Shown here in pieces: positions 14,928-23,575 of a stretch of DNA of 34,297 nucleotides. Position 1 is the first letter of the stretch, and each line of letters begins with the position of its first letter. Under the pieces are notes generated by a model. The model searched no databases. It saw only the letters and a program-made list of their open reading frames with translations, and had not been told where the DNA came from. Made by a program: the position numbers and the translations under genes. Source of the stretch: an uncultured Monoglobus sp. (GTDB lineage Bacteria; Bacillota; Clostridia; Monoglobales; Monoglobaceae); NCBI GenBank assembly GCA_947624495.1, contig CANQKP010000005.1, positions 1 through 34,297 of the forward strand, read 5' to 3'.

Positions 14928-17120
14928 ATGAAGAACAAAAAACCAATTATAAAAGAACAACAGATCACAGATACCCTGGAAGAGAATTATATGCCGTACG
15001 CCATGAGCGTAATCGTCTCCAGAGCGATACCGGAGATCGACGGTCTTAAACCGTCTCACCGAAAGCTGCTTTACACGATGTACAAAATGGGACTGCTCTC
15101 CGGCGGGCTGACAAAATCAGCCAACATTGTGGGTCAGACTATGCGTCTCAACCCTCACGGAGACGCGGCAATATATGAGACCCTCGTCCGCCTGACCGAC
15201 GGCAACGGCGCTTTGCTGCTCCCTCCGGTCAAATCAAAGGGCAACTTCGGACGGGTGTACTCGCGTGATATGGCATATGCGGCGGCAAGGTATACCGAGG
15301 CGAAGCTTAATCCCATATGCGCCGAGCTGTTTGGCGACATCGACAAAAACACCGTTGACTTCACAGACAATTATGACGGCACAATGCAGGAACCGACTCT
15401 GCTTCCGACCACCTTCCCGAATATTCTTGCAAACCCCAATCAGGGCATTGCCGTCGGAATGGCGTCCAACATATGCTGCTTTAACCTTCGCGAGCTGTGC
15501 GGTGCCACAATCGAGGTCATGAAGGATCCGGAAACCGATCTGTCCGAAATTATGCCGGCGCCGGATTTTCCAACCGGCGGACAGCTGCTTTATGACAAAT
15601 CCGAAATTGACGAAATCTATCGGACCGGACGCGGCTCTGTCAAGGTTCGGGCAAAATATAAATATGACAAAAAGCAAAATTGCATAGATATATACGAAAT
15701 ACCTTACAGCACTACCGTTGAAGTGATAATTGATAAGATCGTGGATCTGGTCAAGGCGGGCAAGGCGAGAGAAATCTCTGACATTCGCGACGAGACGGAT
15801 CTGAGCGGACTTAAGATAACCATAGACTTAAAGCGCGGCACCGACCCGGATCAGCTTATGGCAAAGCTCTACAAAATGACCGCGCTTCAGGACAGCTTCG
15901 GCTGTAACTTCAATATTCTGGTCGAGGGTTCGCCCATGGTCCTCGGAGTAAACGACATACTCTGCGAATGGCTCAGGTTCAGGCGCAGCTGTGTAAAGCG
16001 CGCGCTGAGCTTTGACATTGAGAAAAAGAGCGACAAGCTGCATCTGCTTGAAGGTCTGGCTCTGATTTTGCTGGATATCGACAAGGCAATCAAAATTGTC
16101 CGCGAAACCGAGGACGACGCTATGGTTATCCCAAATCTGATGAAGGGATTTAACATAACCAAGGTGCAGGCTGAGTTCGTGGCGGAAATAAAGCTGCGCA
16201 ACCTTAACAAGGACTATATTTTAAAGCGCACAGCCGAGATCGAAAACCTGAAAAGCGAGCTTGAAGAGCTGCGCAGAACCGTTGAAAGCAAGCGCAGGAT
16301 AGACAAGCTGATCGAAAAGCAGCTTAAGCAGATAGCGAAAAAATACGGCTCCGACCGCAGGACGGAAATTATATCAGCCGACGACGCAGTCCTTCCAAGT
16401 GAAGAAGAGACAATTCCGGACTACAGCGTAAAGCTGTTCAGGACCCGCGACGGATACCTGAAAAAGATCTCGCTGGTGTCTCTGCGTACCAGCGGAGAGC
16501 AACGGGTCAAGGAAGGCGACGAGCTTGTTCAGGAAGTCGATGCAAAAAACAGCAGCGAGGTCATCTTCTTTGCCGAGGGCGGAACGGCGTACAAAATGAA
16601 GGCGTACGATATTCCTGACAGCAAAGCGAGTCTTTTGGGCGACTTTATTCCAAATCTTTTGGGGCTTACCGAAAAAGAATCTATACTCGGTATGGCTGTG
16701 ACAGACGACTTTAAGGGCGAGCTGCTGTTCTGCTTTGAAAACGGTAAGGCGGCAAAGGTCCCGCTTGCGGCGTACCAAACCAAAACCAACCGCAAAAAGC
16801 TGACCGGCGCGTTTTCCGCAAAGTCTCCCCTTACGGCAACGTTCTTCATACCCGAAGGCGAGAAGCACGACATTGTGCTTTTTTCGGACAAAGACAGAGC
16901 GGTGGTGTTCAGCACCGAAAAAATACCTCTGAAGTCGACCCGCTCCACCCAGGGCGTAAACGTCATGACATCCCGCAAGGGCAGCAAAGTCGCCCGCGGA
17001 ACATATGCGGAGGACTCCGGACTTGTGAACGTTTCACGGTTCAGAACCAAGACCCTGCCGGCAGTCGGAGCGACCGTCCGCGACGTTGACCTCGGTATTG
17101 AGCAAATCAGCATGGATTAA
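14928..17120 (+). CDS. parC: Type IIA topoisomerase A subunit, topoisomerase IV-like (ParC-like)
   Basis: 730 residues; ATG at 14928 with AAAGGA upstream. The breakage-reunion domain has the catalytic Tyr122 in 'YAAARYTEAKL' and the DNA-gate helix 'NPHGDAAIYETLV' (76-88). The quinolone-contact positions equivalent to E. coli GyrA Ser83 and Asp87 are Ala80 and Glu84. A coiled coil lies at about 430-475. The C-terminal domain (about 490-730) has beta-pinwheel-like blades but no GyrA box (QRRGGKG-type), so it probably relaxes and decatenates rather than supercoils. It is separated from the B subunit by 101 bases without a visible terminator and followed by a strong hairpin at 17132. Confidence 0.9.
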   Translation: MKNKKPIIKEQQITDTLEENYMPYAMSVIVSRAIPEIDGLKPSHRKLLYTMYKMGLLSGGLTKSANIVGQTMRLNPHGDAAIYETLVRLTDGNGALLLPPVKSKGNFGRVYSRDMAYAAARYTEAKLNPICAELFGDIDKNTVDFTDNYDGTMQEPTLLPTTFPNILANPNQGIAVGMASNICCFNLRELCGATIEVMKDPETDLSEIMPAPDFPTGGQLLYDKSEIDEIYRTGRGSVKVRAKYKYDKKQNCIDIYEIPYSTTVEVIIDKIVDLVKAGKAREISDIRDETDLSGLKITIDLKRGTDPDQLMAKLYKMTALQDSFGCNFNILVEGSPMVLGVNDILCEWLRFRRSCVKRALSFDIEKKSDKLHLLEGLALILLDIDKAIKIVRETEDDAMVIPNLMKGFNITKVQAEFVAEIKLRNLNKDYILKRTAEIENLKSELEELRRTVESKRRIDKLIEKQLKQIAKKYGSDRRTEIISADDAVLPSEEETIPDYSVKLFRTRDGYLKKISLVSLRTSGEQRVKEGDELVQEVDAKNSSEVIFFAEGGTAYKMKAYDIPDSKASLLGDFIPNLLGLTEKESILGMAVTDDFKGELLFCFENGKAAKVPLAAYQTKTNRKKLTGAFSAKSPLTATFFIPEGEKHDIVLFSDKDRAVVFSTEKIPLKSTRSTQGVNVMTSRKGSKVARGTYAEDSGLVNVSRFRTKTLPAVGATVRDVDLGIEQISMD

Positions 17121-17131
17121 TATATTAAACA

Positions 17132-17168
17132 ATGCTCAATCAAAGTCTGACAGATTTTGATTGAGCAT
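17132..17168. terminator. Hairpin between convergent parC and thiI
   Basis: A perfect 13-base inverted repeat, ATGCTCAATCAAA (17132-17144) and TTTGATTGAGCAT (17156-17168), with an 11-base loop. It lies between the ends of two convergent genes and probably stops transcription both ways. Flanks are A/T-rich but lack a long uninterrupted T-run. Confidence 0.75.
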
Positions 17169-17175
17169 AATAAAT

Positions 17176-18360
17176 TTAGACCTTAATTATCTCAGCGTCC
17201 TCTATTGCCTTTTCAATCATTTCATCAATGTTCGTGAGGCTTTTTTCGGCTTCGGTTATCTCGTCAAGGCGCGGCTTTGTCTTAGGGTGCTTCGGCACAA
17301 ATATAGTGCAGCAGTCCTCATATGGCTGTATCGAAGTCTCGTAAGCGCCGATCTTTTTGGAGATCGCGGTGATCTCCTCCTTGTCCATTCCTATACATGG
17401 TCTGAACACCGGCAAATTCACGGCGGAATTTGTGCAGTAAAGCGCCTCCATGGTCTGACTTGCCACCTGACCTATACTCTCGCCGGTTATAAGCGCCATA
17501 TCTTTGTTTGACACGGCGATCCTTTCGGCTATGCGCATCATGATCCTGCGCATTATCACAGTCAGGTAATTCTTGGGACAGTTGTCAATTATATCAAGCT
17601 GAATATCGGTAAACGGCACAACATACAGCCGAATACCGCGGGTATAAGCCGACAGGATTTTCGCAAGGTCAACCACCTTATCCTTGGCACGCTCGCTGGT
17701 ATACGGCGGGCTGTGGAAGTAGACCGCGTCAAGCGCAACTCCGCGCTTTGAGATCATCCAGCCGGCGACCGGACTGTCAATACCACCGCTCAGCAGGAGT
17801 GCGGCGCGCCCGCCGGTGCCGACCGGCATACCGCCGGCGCCGCTGATTATGTCGGCAACTATATACGCGTCGTCGCGTATCTCGACCTGAACCAAAATGT
17901 CCGGATCGTGAACGTCGACTCTGATGTTCCTCCCGTCCTTGTTCACGGCGCGGAGAATGGCTCCTCCCACCTCGCGGCTTATTTCGGGAGATTTGAGCGG
18001 GAACCGTTTGTCCTCGCGCTTGGTTTCGACCTTAAAGCTCTTGCCGTCAATATCCATATCAAGCACGCACCGCGCCGCGGTCTCCTTTATGCTGTCCATT
18101 CCCTTCTCGCACCGTGCTGCCGGACAGATATTGACAATTCCGAACACCTTTTTAAGACGCTCGACCGCCTCATACATATCAATTCCCTCATCCAGCGCTT
18201 CAACATATATAGTGGACTGGGCTTTTTTTACACTGAATTTGCCCAAGGGCGCCAGCGCAGAATTGATGTTGTCGATCAGCTTCTGCTCGAACCGCGGGCG
18301 GTTGAGACCCTTAAGGGCTATCTCGCCGTACTTTAACAATAACAAGTTTGTCTTTTGCAT
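17176..18360 (-). CDS. thiI: tRNA 4-thiouridine synthase/sulfurtransferase ThiI
   Basis: 394 residues: N-terminal ferredoxin-like domain, THUMP (about 65-170) and PP-loop ATPase with SGGIDS (191-196). It adenylates U8 of tRNA and receives sulfur from a cysteine desulfurase to make s4U; in some bacteria it also feeds thiazole synthesis. There is no C-terminal rhodanese domain, as in the short Bacillus-type ThiI that works with a dedicated desulfurase. That desulfurase is the gene just upstream (18388-19530, 27-base gap). ATG at 18360 with CAGGAG upstream. Since the thi operon in this window has no thiazole genes, tRNA modification is the safer role. Confidence 0.96.
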   Translation of the reverse strand: MQKTNLLLLKYGEIALKGLNRPRFEQKLIDNINSALAPLGKFSVKKAQSTIYVEALDEGIDMYEAVERLKKVFGIVNICPAARCEKGMDSIKETAARCVLDMDIDGKSFKVETKREDKRFPLKSPEISREVGGAILRAVNKDGRNIRVDVHDPDILVQVEIRDDAYIVADIISGAGGMPVGTGGRAALLLSGGIDSPVAGWMISKRGVALDAVYFHSPPYTSERAKDKVVDLAKILSAYTRGIRLYVVPFTDIQLDIIDNCPKNYLTVIMRRIMMRIAERIAVSNKDMALITGESIGQVASQTMEALYCTNSAVNLPVFRPCIGMDKEEITAISKKIGAYETSIQPYEDCCTIFVPKHPKTKPRLDEITEAEKSLTNIDEMIEKAIEDAEIIKV

Positions 18361-18387
18361 ATCTCTCTCCTGTTTATCATTTAAATT

Positions 18388-19530
18388 TTATCTCATGTTC
18401 AGACGTCTTAAGCGCGGCGCTATTTTTTCAACCGCTTGAATTACCTCGTCAATTTGTTCTGCCGTTGTGAATTCCGACAAACTGAAGCGTATACTTCCGT
18501 CAATCATTCGGGGCTTTACGCCTATCTCGGTCAGCACATAGCTCGGCTCCTTCTTGTGGCTGCTGCAGGCGCTTCCGCTGGAAACGTAAATATCGCTCAT
18601 CTCCAGAGAGTGCAGCATGACCTCGGACCTCACGCCGCCGAACGACACATTCAGAATGTGGGGCGCGCAGCAGTTTGGCGTGTTGATTTTGATATCGTCG
18701 AGCCGCAGCAGTCCCGCTTCAAGCCTCTTGCGCAAAGCCGCAATTCTTTCCGCCTTTTTGTCAAGATCTTGCGACGCCATCATTGCCGCAACTCCAAAGC
18801 CCACAATTCCCGGAACATTCTCGGTGCCGGAACGCAGATTTGTCTGCTGTCCGCCGCCGTAGATTGTCGGCTTAAGCTTAGTTCCGCGCCGCACATACAG
18901 CGCGCCCACGCCTTTGGGACCGTGTATTTTATGAGAGCTTATCGAAATCATATCAACTCTCATGGAATTTACATTTATCGGGACCTTGCCGAACCCCTGG
19001 ACCGCGTCGGTATGCATGAGCGCTCCGGGACGCTTTTTCTTCAAGATCTCAGTCATTTCCGCTATCGGCTCAAGCGTTCCTATCTCATTATTGACCAGCA
19101 TTGCCGAAACCAGAACAGTGTCCGCCTTTATCATTTTTTCAAACCTGTCAAGCATCACTCTGCCGTCACTGTCAACCGGAATATACTCAACTTTATATCC
19201 CCTGTCCCTGAGCACGGGCAAAACGCTCATGATCGCCGGATGCTCAAGAGGCGTTGTCAAAATATGTCTGCCGCGATTGGCTGCAGCCGCGCCCAGCAGC
19301 GCCAAATTGTCGGACTCGGTTCCGCCGGAGGTAAACAGTATCTCTGACGGGTCAGCCTTTATCGCCGCCGCGACCCGCTCCTTTGCGGTTTTGACAGCGC
19401 GTTCCGCCTCAATGCCGAGCTTGTGCAGGGACGACGGATTTCCGTAATTATTGTTCATTGTGTCAAACATCGCCGAACACACCTCGGCATACGGTCTGGT
19501 GGTGGCGCTGTTATCAAGATATACTTCCAT
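18388..19530 (-). CDS. nifS: Cysteine desulfurase (NifS/IscS type)
   Basis: 380 residues, PLP-dependent class V fold. Visible residues: 'YLDNSATT' (4-11), H97 ('EHPAIMS'), PLP lysine K201 in 'SSHKIHGPKGVG' and catalytic C322 in 'VSSGSACSSHKKEPS'. It converts cysteine to alanine and carries the sulfur as a persulfide. As first gene of a two-gene operon with thiI, it most likely supplies sulfur for 4-thiouridine, as NifZ does in Bacillus. ATG at 19530 with GGAGGAAT upstream. The promoter is at 19579-19607 and an 11-bp hairpin lies in the leader. Confidence 0.95.
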   Translation of the reverse strand: MEVYLDNSATTRPYAEVCSAMFDTMNNNYGNPSSLHKLGIEAERAVKTAKERVAAAIKADPSEILFTSGGTESDNLALLGAAAANRGRHILTTPLEHPAIMSVLPVLRDRGYKVEYIPVDSDGRVMLDRFEKMIKADTVLVSAMLVNNEIGTLEPIAEMTEILKKKRPGALMHTDAVQGFGKVPINVNSMRVDMISISSHKIHGPKGVGALYVRRGTKLKPTIYGGGQQTNLRSGTENVPGIVGFGVAAMMASQDLDKKAERIAALRKRLEAGLLRLDDIKINTPNCCAPHILNVSFGGVRSEVMLHSLEMSDIYVSSGSACSSHKKEPSYVLTEIGVKPRMIDGSIRFSLSEFTTAEQIDEVIQAVEKIAPRLRRLNMR

Positions 19531-19545
19531 AAATTATTCCTCCAT

Positions 19546-19571
19546 AGCGGCGTTTTGCAAAAAACACCGCT
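19546..19571 (-). other. Leader hairpin before nifS
   Basis: AGCGGCGTTTT (19546-19556) pairs with AAAACACCGCT (19561-19571): an 11-bp stem, one G-U, tetraloop. It is directly followed on the minus strand by the nifS ribosome site GGAGGA. There is no U-run, so it looks like a stabilising or translation-control hairpin rather than a terminator. Confidence 0.5.
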
Positions 19572-19578
19572 CCTACAT

Positions 19579-19607
19579 ATTCTAACACATTATTCAAAAG
19601 TTTTCAA
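19579..19607 (-). promoter_or_regulatory. Promoter of nifS-thiI
   Basis: On the minus strand TTGAAA (plus 19602-19607), a 17-base spacer and TAGAAT (19579-19584), facing nifS. The -35 and spacer sequence (TTGAAAACTTTTGAATAATG) recurs almost unchanged about 60 bases upstream. Confidence 0.7.
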
Positions 19608-19675
19608 CTGCCATTTTCAAAAACGCCCGCAGTACAGTATATTCGACATTATTCAAAAAGTTGACAACGCATTTA

Positions 19676-19711
19676 AGCGGCGGCAAAACTCAAAAGAGTT
19701 TTGCCGCCGCT
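19676..19711 (-). terminator. Terminator hairpin of the hprK-whiA operon
   Basis: A perfect 16-bp inverted repeat, AGCGGCGGCAAAACTC (19676-19691) and its complement (19696-19711), around an AAAA loop. It lies nine bases past the whiA stop. The U-tract is weak (TTAAATG), but the stem is very stable. Confidence 0.85.
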
Positions 19712-19719
19712 ATGATTTA

Positions 19720-20634
19720 TCACATACCTATTTTCATTATTTTTTTCAGGCGGTGGTTGACGCCCGACTTGGTGAGCGGCGGATTTAACAGCTTTCCCAA
19801 CTCGGTCAGGCTGTAATCCTTGTATTCAAGCCGCAGCCTTGCGATCTCGCGCAGATCATCCGGCAGGCTGTCAAGCCCCACGGTATCCCGAATTTTATGT
19901 ATCGCCCTTATCTGGTCGACCGACGCGTTGATCGTGCGTGACAAATTCGATGTCTCGCCGTTGGCGTTTCGGTTGGCGTCGTTGCGGATCTCCTTTTCGA
20001 TTTTTATGTTTATAAGTTCCATTTGGGAACTGCACGCCCCCAAAAGCGCAAGTATGTCCTCTATAACCTCGCTGTTTTTTACATAAGCCACATATTTCTT
20101 TTTTCTGACTGTCAGGCTGAGCGAAAATCCCAGTTCGGAAAAAACACGGATTATATCTTCACACAACTCCTTGTTCGGTGCGGATATTTCCAAAGCGTAA
20201 TTCTTATTCGGGTCGCTGACCGCGCCCGCACCGAGGAACGCTCCCCTCAAAAATTCGCGCTTGCAGCACACACGCTTGATTTTGCCCGCGCGGAGCAGCA
20301 CATTGCCTTCTCCGTCAAGCATATCGAGGTCGTATAAAAGCTGCGCCACCTTAACGCTGTCACAAAGTTTTGCGCAATATTTTCCGTTCTTGTCGCCGCT
20401 CTGCTTAACAGACGCCTCTATTCCCAAACGCCGGGACAGATCCACAAAGCAGCCTATTACGTCCTGATTGTCGCTTACTACTTTGATCTCGTTTTTGGTT
20501 ATCTGCGCGGCGCCCGGCAAAATCAGTCCCTTAAACCGAGACTTTATGCAGCACGGCTCCCTGACTTCAACTCTATAAAGTTCTCTCTTGATTTTTCGGG
20601 AAAATGATTTGACGCTGTTTTCCGTGTTTGCCAA
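19720..20634 (-). CDS. whiA: WhiA sporulation/division regulator-family DNA-binding protein
   Basis: 304 residues from a TTG at 20634. The preferred start has a near-perfect Shine-Dalgarno, GGAGGTGAT, eight bases upstream; a GTG at 20643 lies inside that site and is rejected. The N-terminal LAGLIDADG-like domain is seen in 'KSRFKGLILPGAAQITK' and 'REFLRGAFLGAGAVSDPNKN'. The C-terminal helix-turn-helix has 'LPDDLREIARLRLEYKDYSL' and 'LGKLLNPPLTKSGVNHRLKK'. WhiA is needed for sporulation gene expression in actinomycetes and affects division and chromosome segregation in Firmicutes. It is last in the hprK operon; the glmR stop (TGA) is embedded in its ribosome site. Confidence 0.95.
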   Translation of the reverse strand: MANTENSVKSFSRKIKRELYRVEVREPCCIKSRFKGLILPGAAQITKNEIKVVSDNQDVIGCFVDLSRRLGIEASVKQSGDKNGKYCAKLCDSVKVAQLLYDLDMLDGEGNVLLRAGKIKRVCCKREFLRGAFLGAGAVSDPNKNYALEISAPNKELCEDIIRVFSELGFSLSLTVRKKKYVAYVKNSEVIEDILALLGACSSQMELINIKIEKEIRNDANRNANGETSNLSRTINASVDQIRAIHKIRDTVGLDSLPDDLREIARLRLEYKDYSLTELGKLLNPPLTKSGVNHRLKKIMKIGM

Positions 20635-20639
20635 GGCAA

Positions 20640-21761
20640 TCACCTCCGTCTGTTTTTCGGACTGTAAAGCAAAACTCCCTCTCCGCTTATCTTCTGACCG
20701 AACTCATTTCTGTTTATACTCACAATGTCGATCAAAGCGTCCGCAAGAACGCCGGTGTTATGTCTTACATGGTTGTGACGGTCAACCGTGACAAGATCCC
20801 GCTCCACCACGGTGATACCGGTAGACAAAAATCTGTTTTTATCGTATTCGACCGCCTGCGCGCCTTCGCCGCTGTATTTCTCGGTAAGCTCCCGACTGAT
20901 TTCTCCGGTGTTCACTATGCAGTAATCAATAAAGTCATCAAATGTATGGTCGAGTATGGCGAGCGCATGGTCAAAAGCGGTGTAGCCGTCGGTCTCGCCG
21001 GGCTGCGTCATAATATTATTTATGTAAACAACGGGCGCGGACGCTTTTTTTATCGCGTCCTTAAGGTCCTCGATCACCAAATTGGGGATCACACTGGTAT
21101 ACAGGCTTCCTGGACCGAGAGTTATAAGGTCTGCGTTTTTAACGTCCTCAAGCACCTCGCTCAGAGTCGCCACCGGAAGCGGCGAATTTGACTTCTCACG
21201 CAGCCGCACTTTCTTTATCGCCGCGTGCCGCTCGCTGACAGAGTGACCGATTTTTGACTCCCCGACCACAGTGCTGCCGTCCTCCATAGTCGCCACAAGC
21301 TCCACATCCGAGGCTGTGACCGGGTAGACTTTGCCTATGATATTAAGTACCTCGCACACGTTTCTGACTCCGGTCACGAAGTCGCCGTCAAACGTTCCTG
21401 TCATAGCCGCAAGAAGCAGATTTCCGAAGCTCTGACCCTTGAGCTGTCCGCTGCTGAACCGATAGTTCAGCAGCTTTTCCATGATCGGCTCGACCTGAGA
21501 AAGGGCGAGTATGCAATTTCGTATATCTCCCGGCGGAGGTATCTTAAGGTCCTCACGCAGCATACCGCTGCCGCCGCCGTCATCCGCAACGCTGACCACC
21601 GCGGTAATATCGGTCGTGTAGGTTTTTATACCGCGCAGCATAGCCGAAAGCCCTGTTCCGCCGCCGACAGAAACTATCTTTGGATTAAAAACTCCGCTCC
21701 GGCTGCCGTATTTTAAGTTTTTATATTTAAGCTCCGCTCCGGATGAACCATCGTTTTGCAT
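20640..21761 (-). CDS. glmR: GlmR/YvcK, UDP-GlcNAc-responsive regulator of cell-wall carbon flow
   Basis: 373 residues, CofD/UPF0052 fold. The nucleotide-binding loop 'IVSVGGGTGLSAMLRGIK' (about 29-46) is followed by 'VSVADDGGGSGMLRED', 'PPPGDIRNCILAL', 'LITLGPGSLYTSVIPNL' and 'VVYINNIMTQPGETDGYT', all typical. In Bacillus the protein binds UDP-GlcNAc and stimulates GlmS, and is needed for growth on gluconeogenic carbon. The first 25 residues are a variable extension. It starts two bases after the rapZ stop. Its own stop lies within the whiA Shine-Dalgarno, indicating tight coupling. Confidence 0.96.
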   Translation of the reverse strand: MQNDGSSGAELKYKNLKYGSRSGVFNPKIVSVGGGTGLSAMLRGIKTYTTDITAVVSVADDGGGSGMLREDLKIPPPGDIRNCILALSQVEPIMEKLLNYRFSSGQLKGQSFGNLLLAAMTGTFDGDFVTGVRNVCEVLNIIGKVYPVTASDVELVATMEDGSTVVGESKIGHSVSERHAAIKKVRLREKSNSPLPVATLSEVLEDVKNADLITLGPGSLYTSVIPNLVIEDLKDAIKKASAPVVYINNIMTQPGETDGYTAFDHALAILDHTFDDFIDYCIVNTGEISRELTEKYSGEGAQAVEYDKNRFLSTGITVVERDLVTVDRHNHVRHNTGVLADALIDIVSINRNEFGQKISGEGVLLYSPKNRRR

Positions 21762-21763
21762 AT

Positions 21764-22633
21764 CTAAACACCCTTTTGTATATCCCTATGAATAATATTG
21801 ACGTTTGATGTGTCATCGCTTTTCAGGAACTTGTAAAGTTCCTCCGCCAGAGTAACACTGCGGTGATGTCCGCCGGTGCAGCCCACAGCAATAACCAGCT
21901 GGTTCTTTCCTTCCTTAATGTATTCGGGAACAAGAAAGTTGATCATCTGTGTCAGCATATTCAAAAACCTCTGGCTTTCCTCAAACCCCATAACATAGTC
22001 ATGCACATTTGTTTCAAGACCTGTGCTGCGCTTAAGCTCCGGAACATAAAACGGGTTCGGCAGAAACCTTACGTCAAACACCAGATCGGCGTCGAGCGGG
22101 ATACCGTATTTAAACCCGAAAGACATAACGTTTATAATAATTCCGGTATCCTTTCTCGGAGCAAACATTCCCTTTATTTTCGCGCCCAGCTGCGCCGATG
22201 ACAAATCCGAGGTATCGATTATATACTCCGCCCTGTTTCTGGCGTCGCTTAGCAATGCGCGCTCTCTTTTAACGCCGTCTATTATCCTTCCTCCGCCGGC
22301 GCCCGGATGCAAACGTCTTGTCTCTTTATAACGTTTGATAAGGGTCTCGTTGGAAGCTTCCAAAAACAAAATATGATGCTCTACGCCCATCTCTTCAAGC
22401 TCGCCTATTGCGTCGGAGAACTCGTCAAACATATTTTCGCCGGCTCGGACATCGGTGACAACGGCGATATATTCCATTCCGTCGTCGGCTTTCGCACAGA
22501 TTTCCGCAAACCTCGGAATAAGCTCGGGCGGCATATTGTCAACGCAGTAATACCCCGTATCCTCAAGCGCCTTTATTACCTGAGTTTTTCCGGCTCCGCT
22601 CATTCCTGTAATAATCAGTATTTTCAAATTCAA
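21764..22633 (-). CDS. rapZ: RapZ/YvcJ nucleotide-binding protein
   Basis: 289 residues. Walker A 'GMSGAGKTQ' (10-18) with 'ALEDTGYYCVDNMPPELIP' directly after. The C-terminal domain contains 'DVRFLPNPFYVPELK' and 'VIAVGCTGGHHRSVTLAEEL', the conserved part used for RNA and protein contacts in E. coli RapZ. There it steers decay of the GlmZ sRNA that controls glmS; in Firmicutes the partner is less defined. Standard position between murB and glmR, with gaps of 12 and 2 bases. Confidence 0.96.
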   Translation of the reverse strand: MNLKILIITGMSGAGKTQVIKALEDTGYYCVDNMPPELIPRFAEICAKADDGMEYIAVVTDVRAGENMFDEFSDAIGELEEMGVEHHILFLEASNETLIKRYKETRRLHPGAGGGRIIDGVKRERALLSDARNRAEYIIDTSDLSSAQLGAKIKGMFAPRKDTGIIINVMSFGFKYGIPLDADLVFDVRFLPNPFYVPELKRSTGLETNVHDYVMGFEESQRFLNMLTQMINFLVPEYIKEGKNQLVIAVGCTGGHHRSVTLAEELYKFLKSDDTSNVNIIHRDIQKGV

Positions 22634-22645
22634 TCACCTCGCGTT

Positions 22646-23557
22646 TTAAAACTCTCCTATCAGCTTTACCTCCGTCTCAAGCTTAACTCTGTCCTTCTCA
22701 AGTACCGTTTTCTGCACATGACGGATGACCTCAAGCACATCCGCCGCGGTTGCGCCGCCGTTGTTTACCACAAATCCGGCGTGCTTTTCTGAAACCGACG
22801 CTCCGCCAACAGAGTAGCCCTTAAGCCCTGCCTGCTCGATAAGAGCGGCGGCAAAATGCCCCTCCGGACGCTTGAACGTGCTGCCCGCGCTGGCTTTGTC
22901 CACAGGCTGTTTTGTTACACGCTTTTCGGTAAGCTCTTTGATATCGTCCATTATCAGCTTCATGCTCCTGTACTTGAGCCGCATTTCCGCACTCAGAATG
23001 ACATAGTTCTTGTCGGTAAAAAAACTGCGTCTGTAGCCGAATTCGCAGGCATCGGCGCTGATCGTCCGTACCTCACACTCGTCGTCAAGATACGTAACGG
23101 ATGTTATGACGTCTTTCATCTCTCCGCCGTAGGCTCCCGCGTTCATATAGACCGCGCCGCCCAGAGAGCCGGGAATTCCGGACGCAAATTCGAGTCCCGA
23201 AAGACCGTTCCGAGCCGCGGAATTTGCCAGCTTTGAGAGCAAAATCCCGCTGCCTGAGGTTATGGTGTCGCCGCTTATATGAATTTCACTCATGTCCTTT
23301 CCTATCTCAATGACCGCGCCTTTTATGCCCTTGTCGCCCACAAGCAGGTTTGAGCCGTTGCCTATTATATAATACTTGATATTAAGCTGTTTGAACAGCT
23401 TGACCAAAGCTATAAGCCGGCTTGTATTCTGCGGCGTAATGTATATCTCCGCCGGACCGCCAACCCTGAATGTTGTATGCGCGCTCATCGGCTCGCCGAG
23501 CTTTACGTTAGACTCCCCGACTATGCCGCGCACCATTGTAACAGCCAAATTATTCAT
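22646..23557 (-). CDS. murB: UDP-N-acetylenolpyruvoylglucosamine reductase MurB
   Basis: 303 residues. This FAD enzyme reduces enolpyruvyl-UDP-GlcNAc to UDP-MurNAc with NADPH. FAD-binding segments: 'IIGNGSNLLVGDKGIKG' (64-80), 'GLEFASGIPGSLGGAVYMNA' (121-140) and 'GAYGGEMKD'. The active site has Y175/R176 ('GYRRSFF') and proton-donor Ser226 in 'SAGSTFKRPEG'; the C-terminal Glu is in 'ETEVKLIGEF'. The length and the missing Tyr-loop insert fit the type II (Gram-positive) class. It links the operon directly to peptidoglycan precursor synthesis. Confidence 0.97.
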   Translation of the reverse strand: MNNLAVTMVRGIVGESNVKLGEPMSAHTTFRVGGPAEIYITPQNTSRLIALVKLFKQLNIKYYIIGNGSNLLVGDKGIKGAVIEIGKDMSEIHISGDTITSGSGILLSKLANSAARNGLSGLEFASGIPGSLGGAVYMNAGAYGGEMKDVITSVTYLDDECEVRTISADACEFGYRRSFFTDKNYVILSAEMRLKYRSMKLIMDDIKELTEKRVTKQPVDKASAGSTFKRPEGHFAAALIEQAGLKGYSVGGASVSEKHAGFVVNNGGATAADVLEVIRHVQKTVLEKDRVKLETEVKLIGEF

Positions 23558-23575
23558 TTAAGTCCTCCATATATG

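Noticed and set aside
18436-19347. Plus-strand open frame of about 300 codons opposite the cysteine desulfurase gene
   Set aside because: It lies antisense to a gene with all catalytic residues, has no ribosome site and reads as a compositional shadow.
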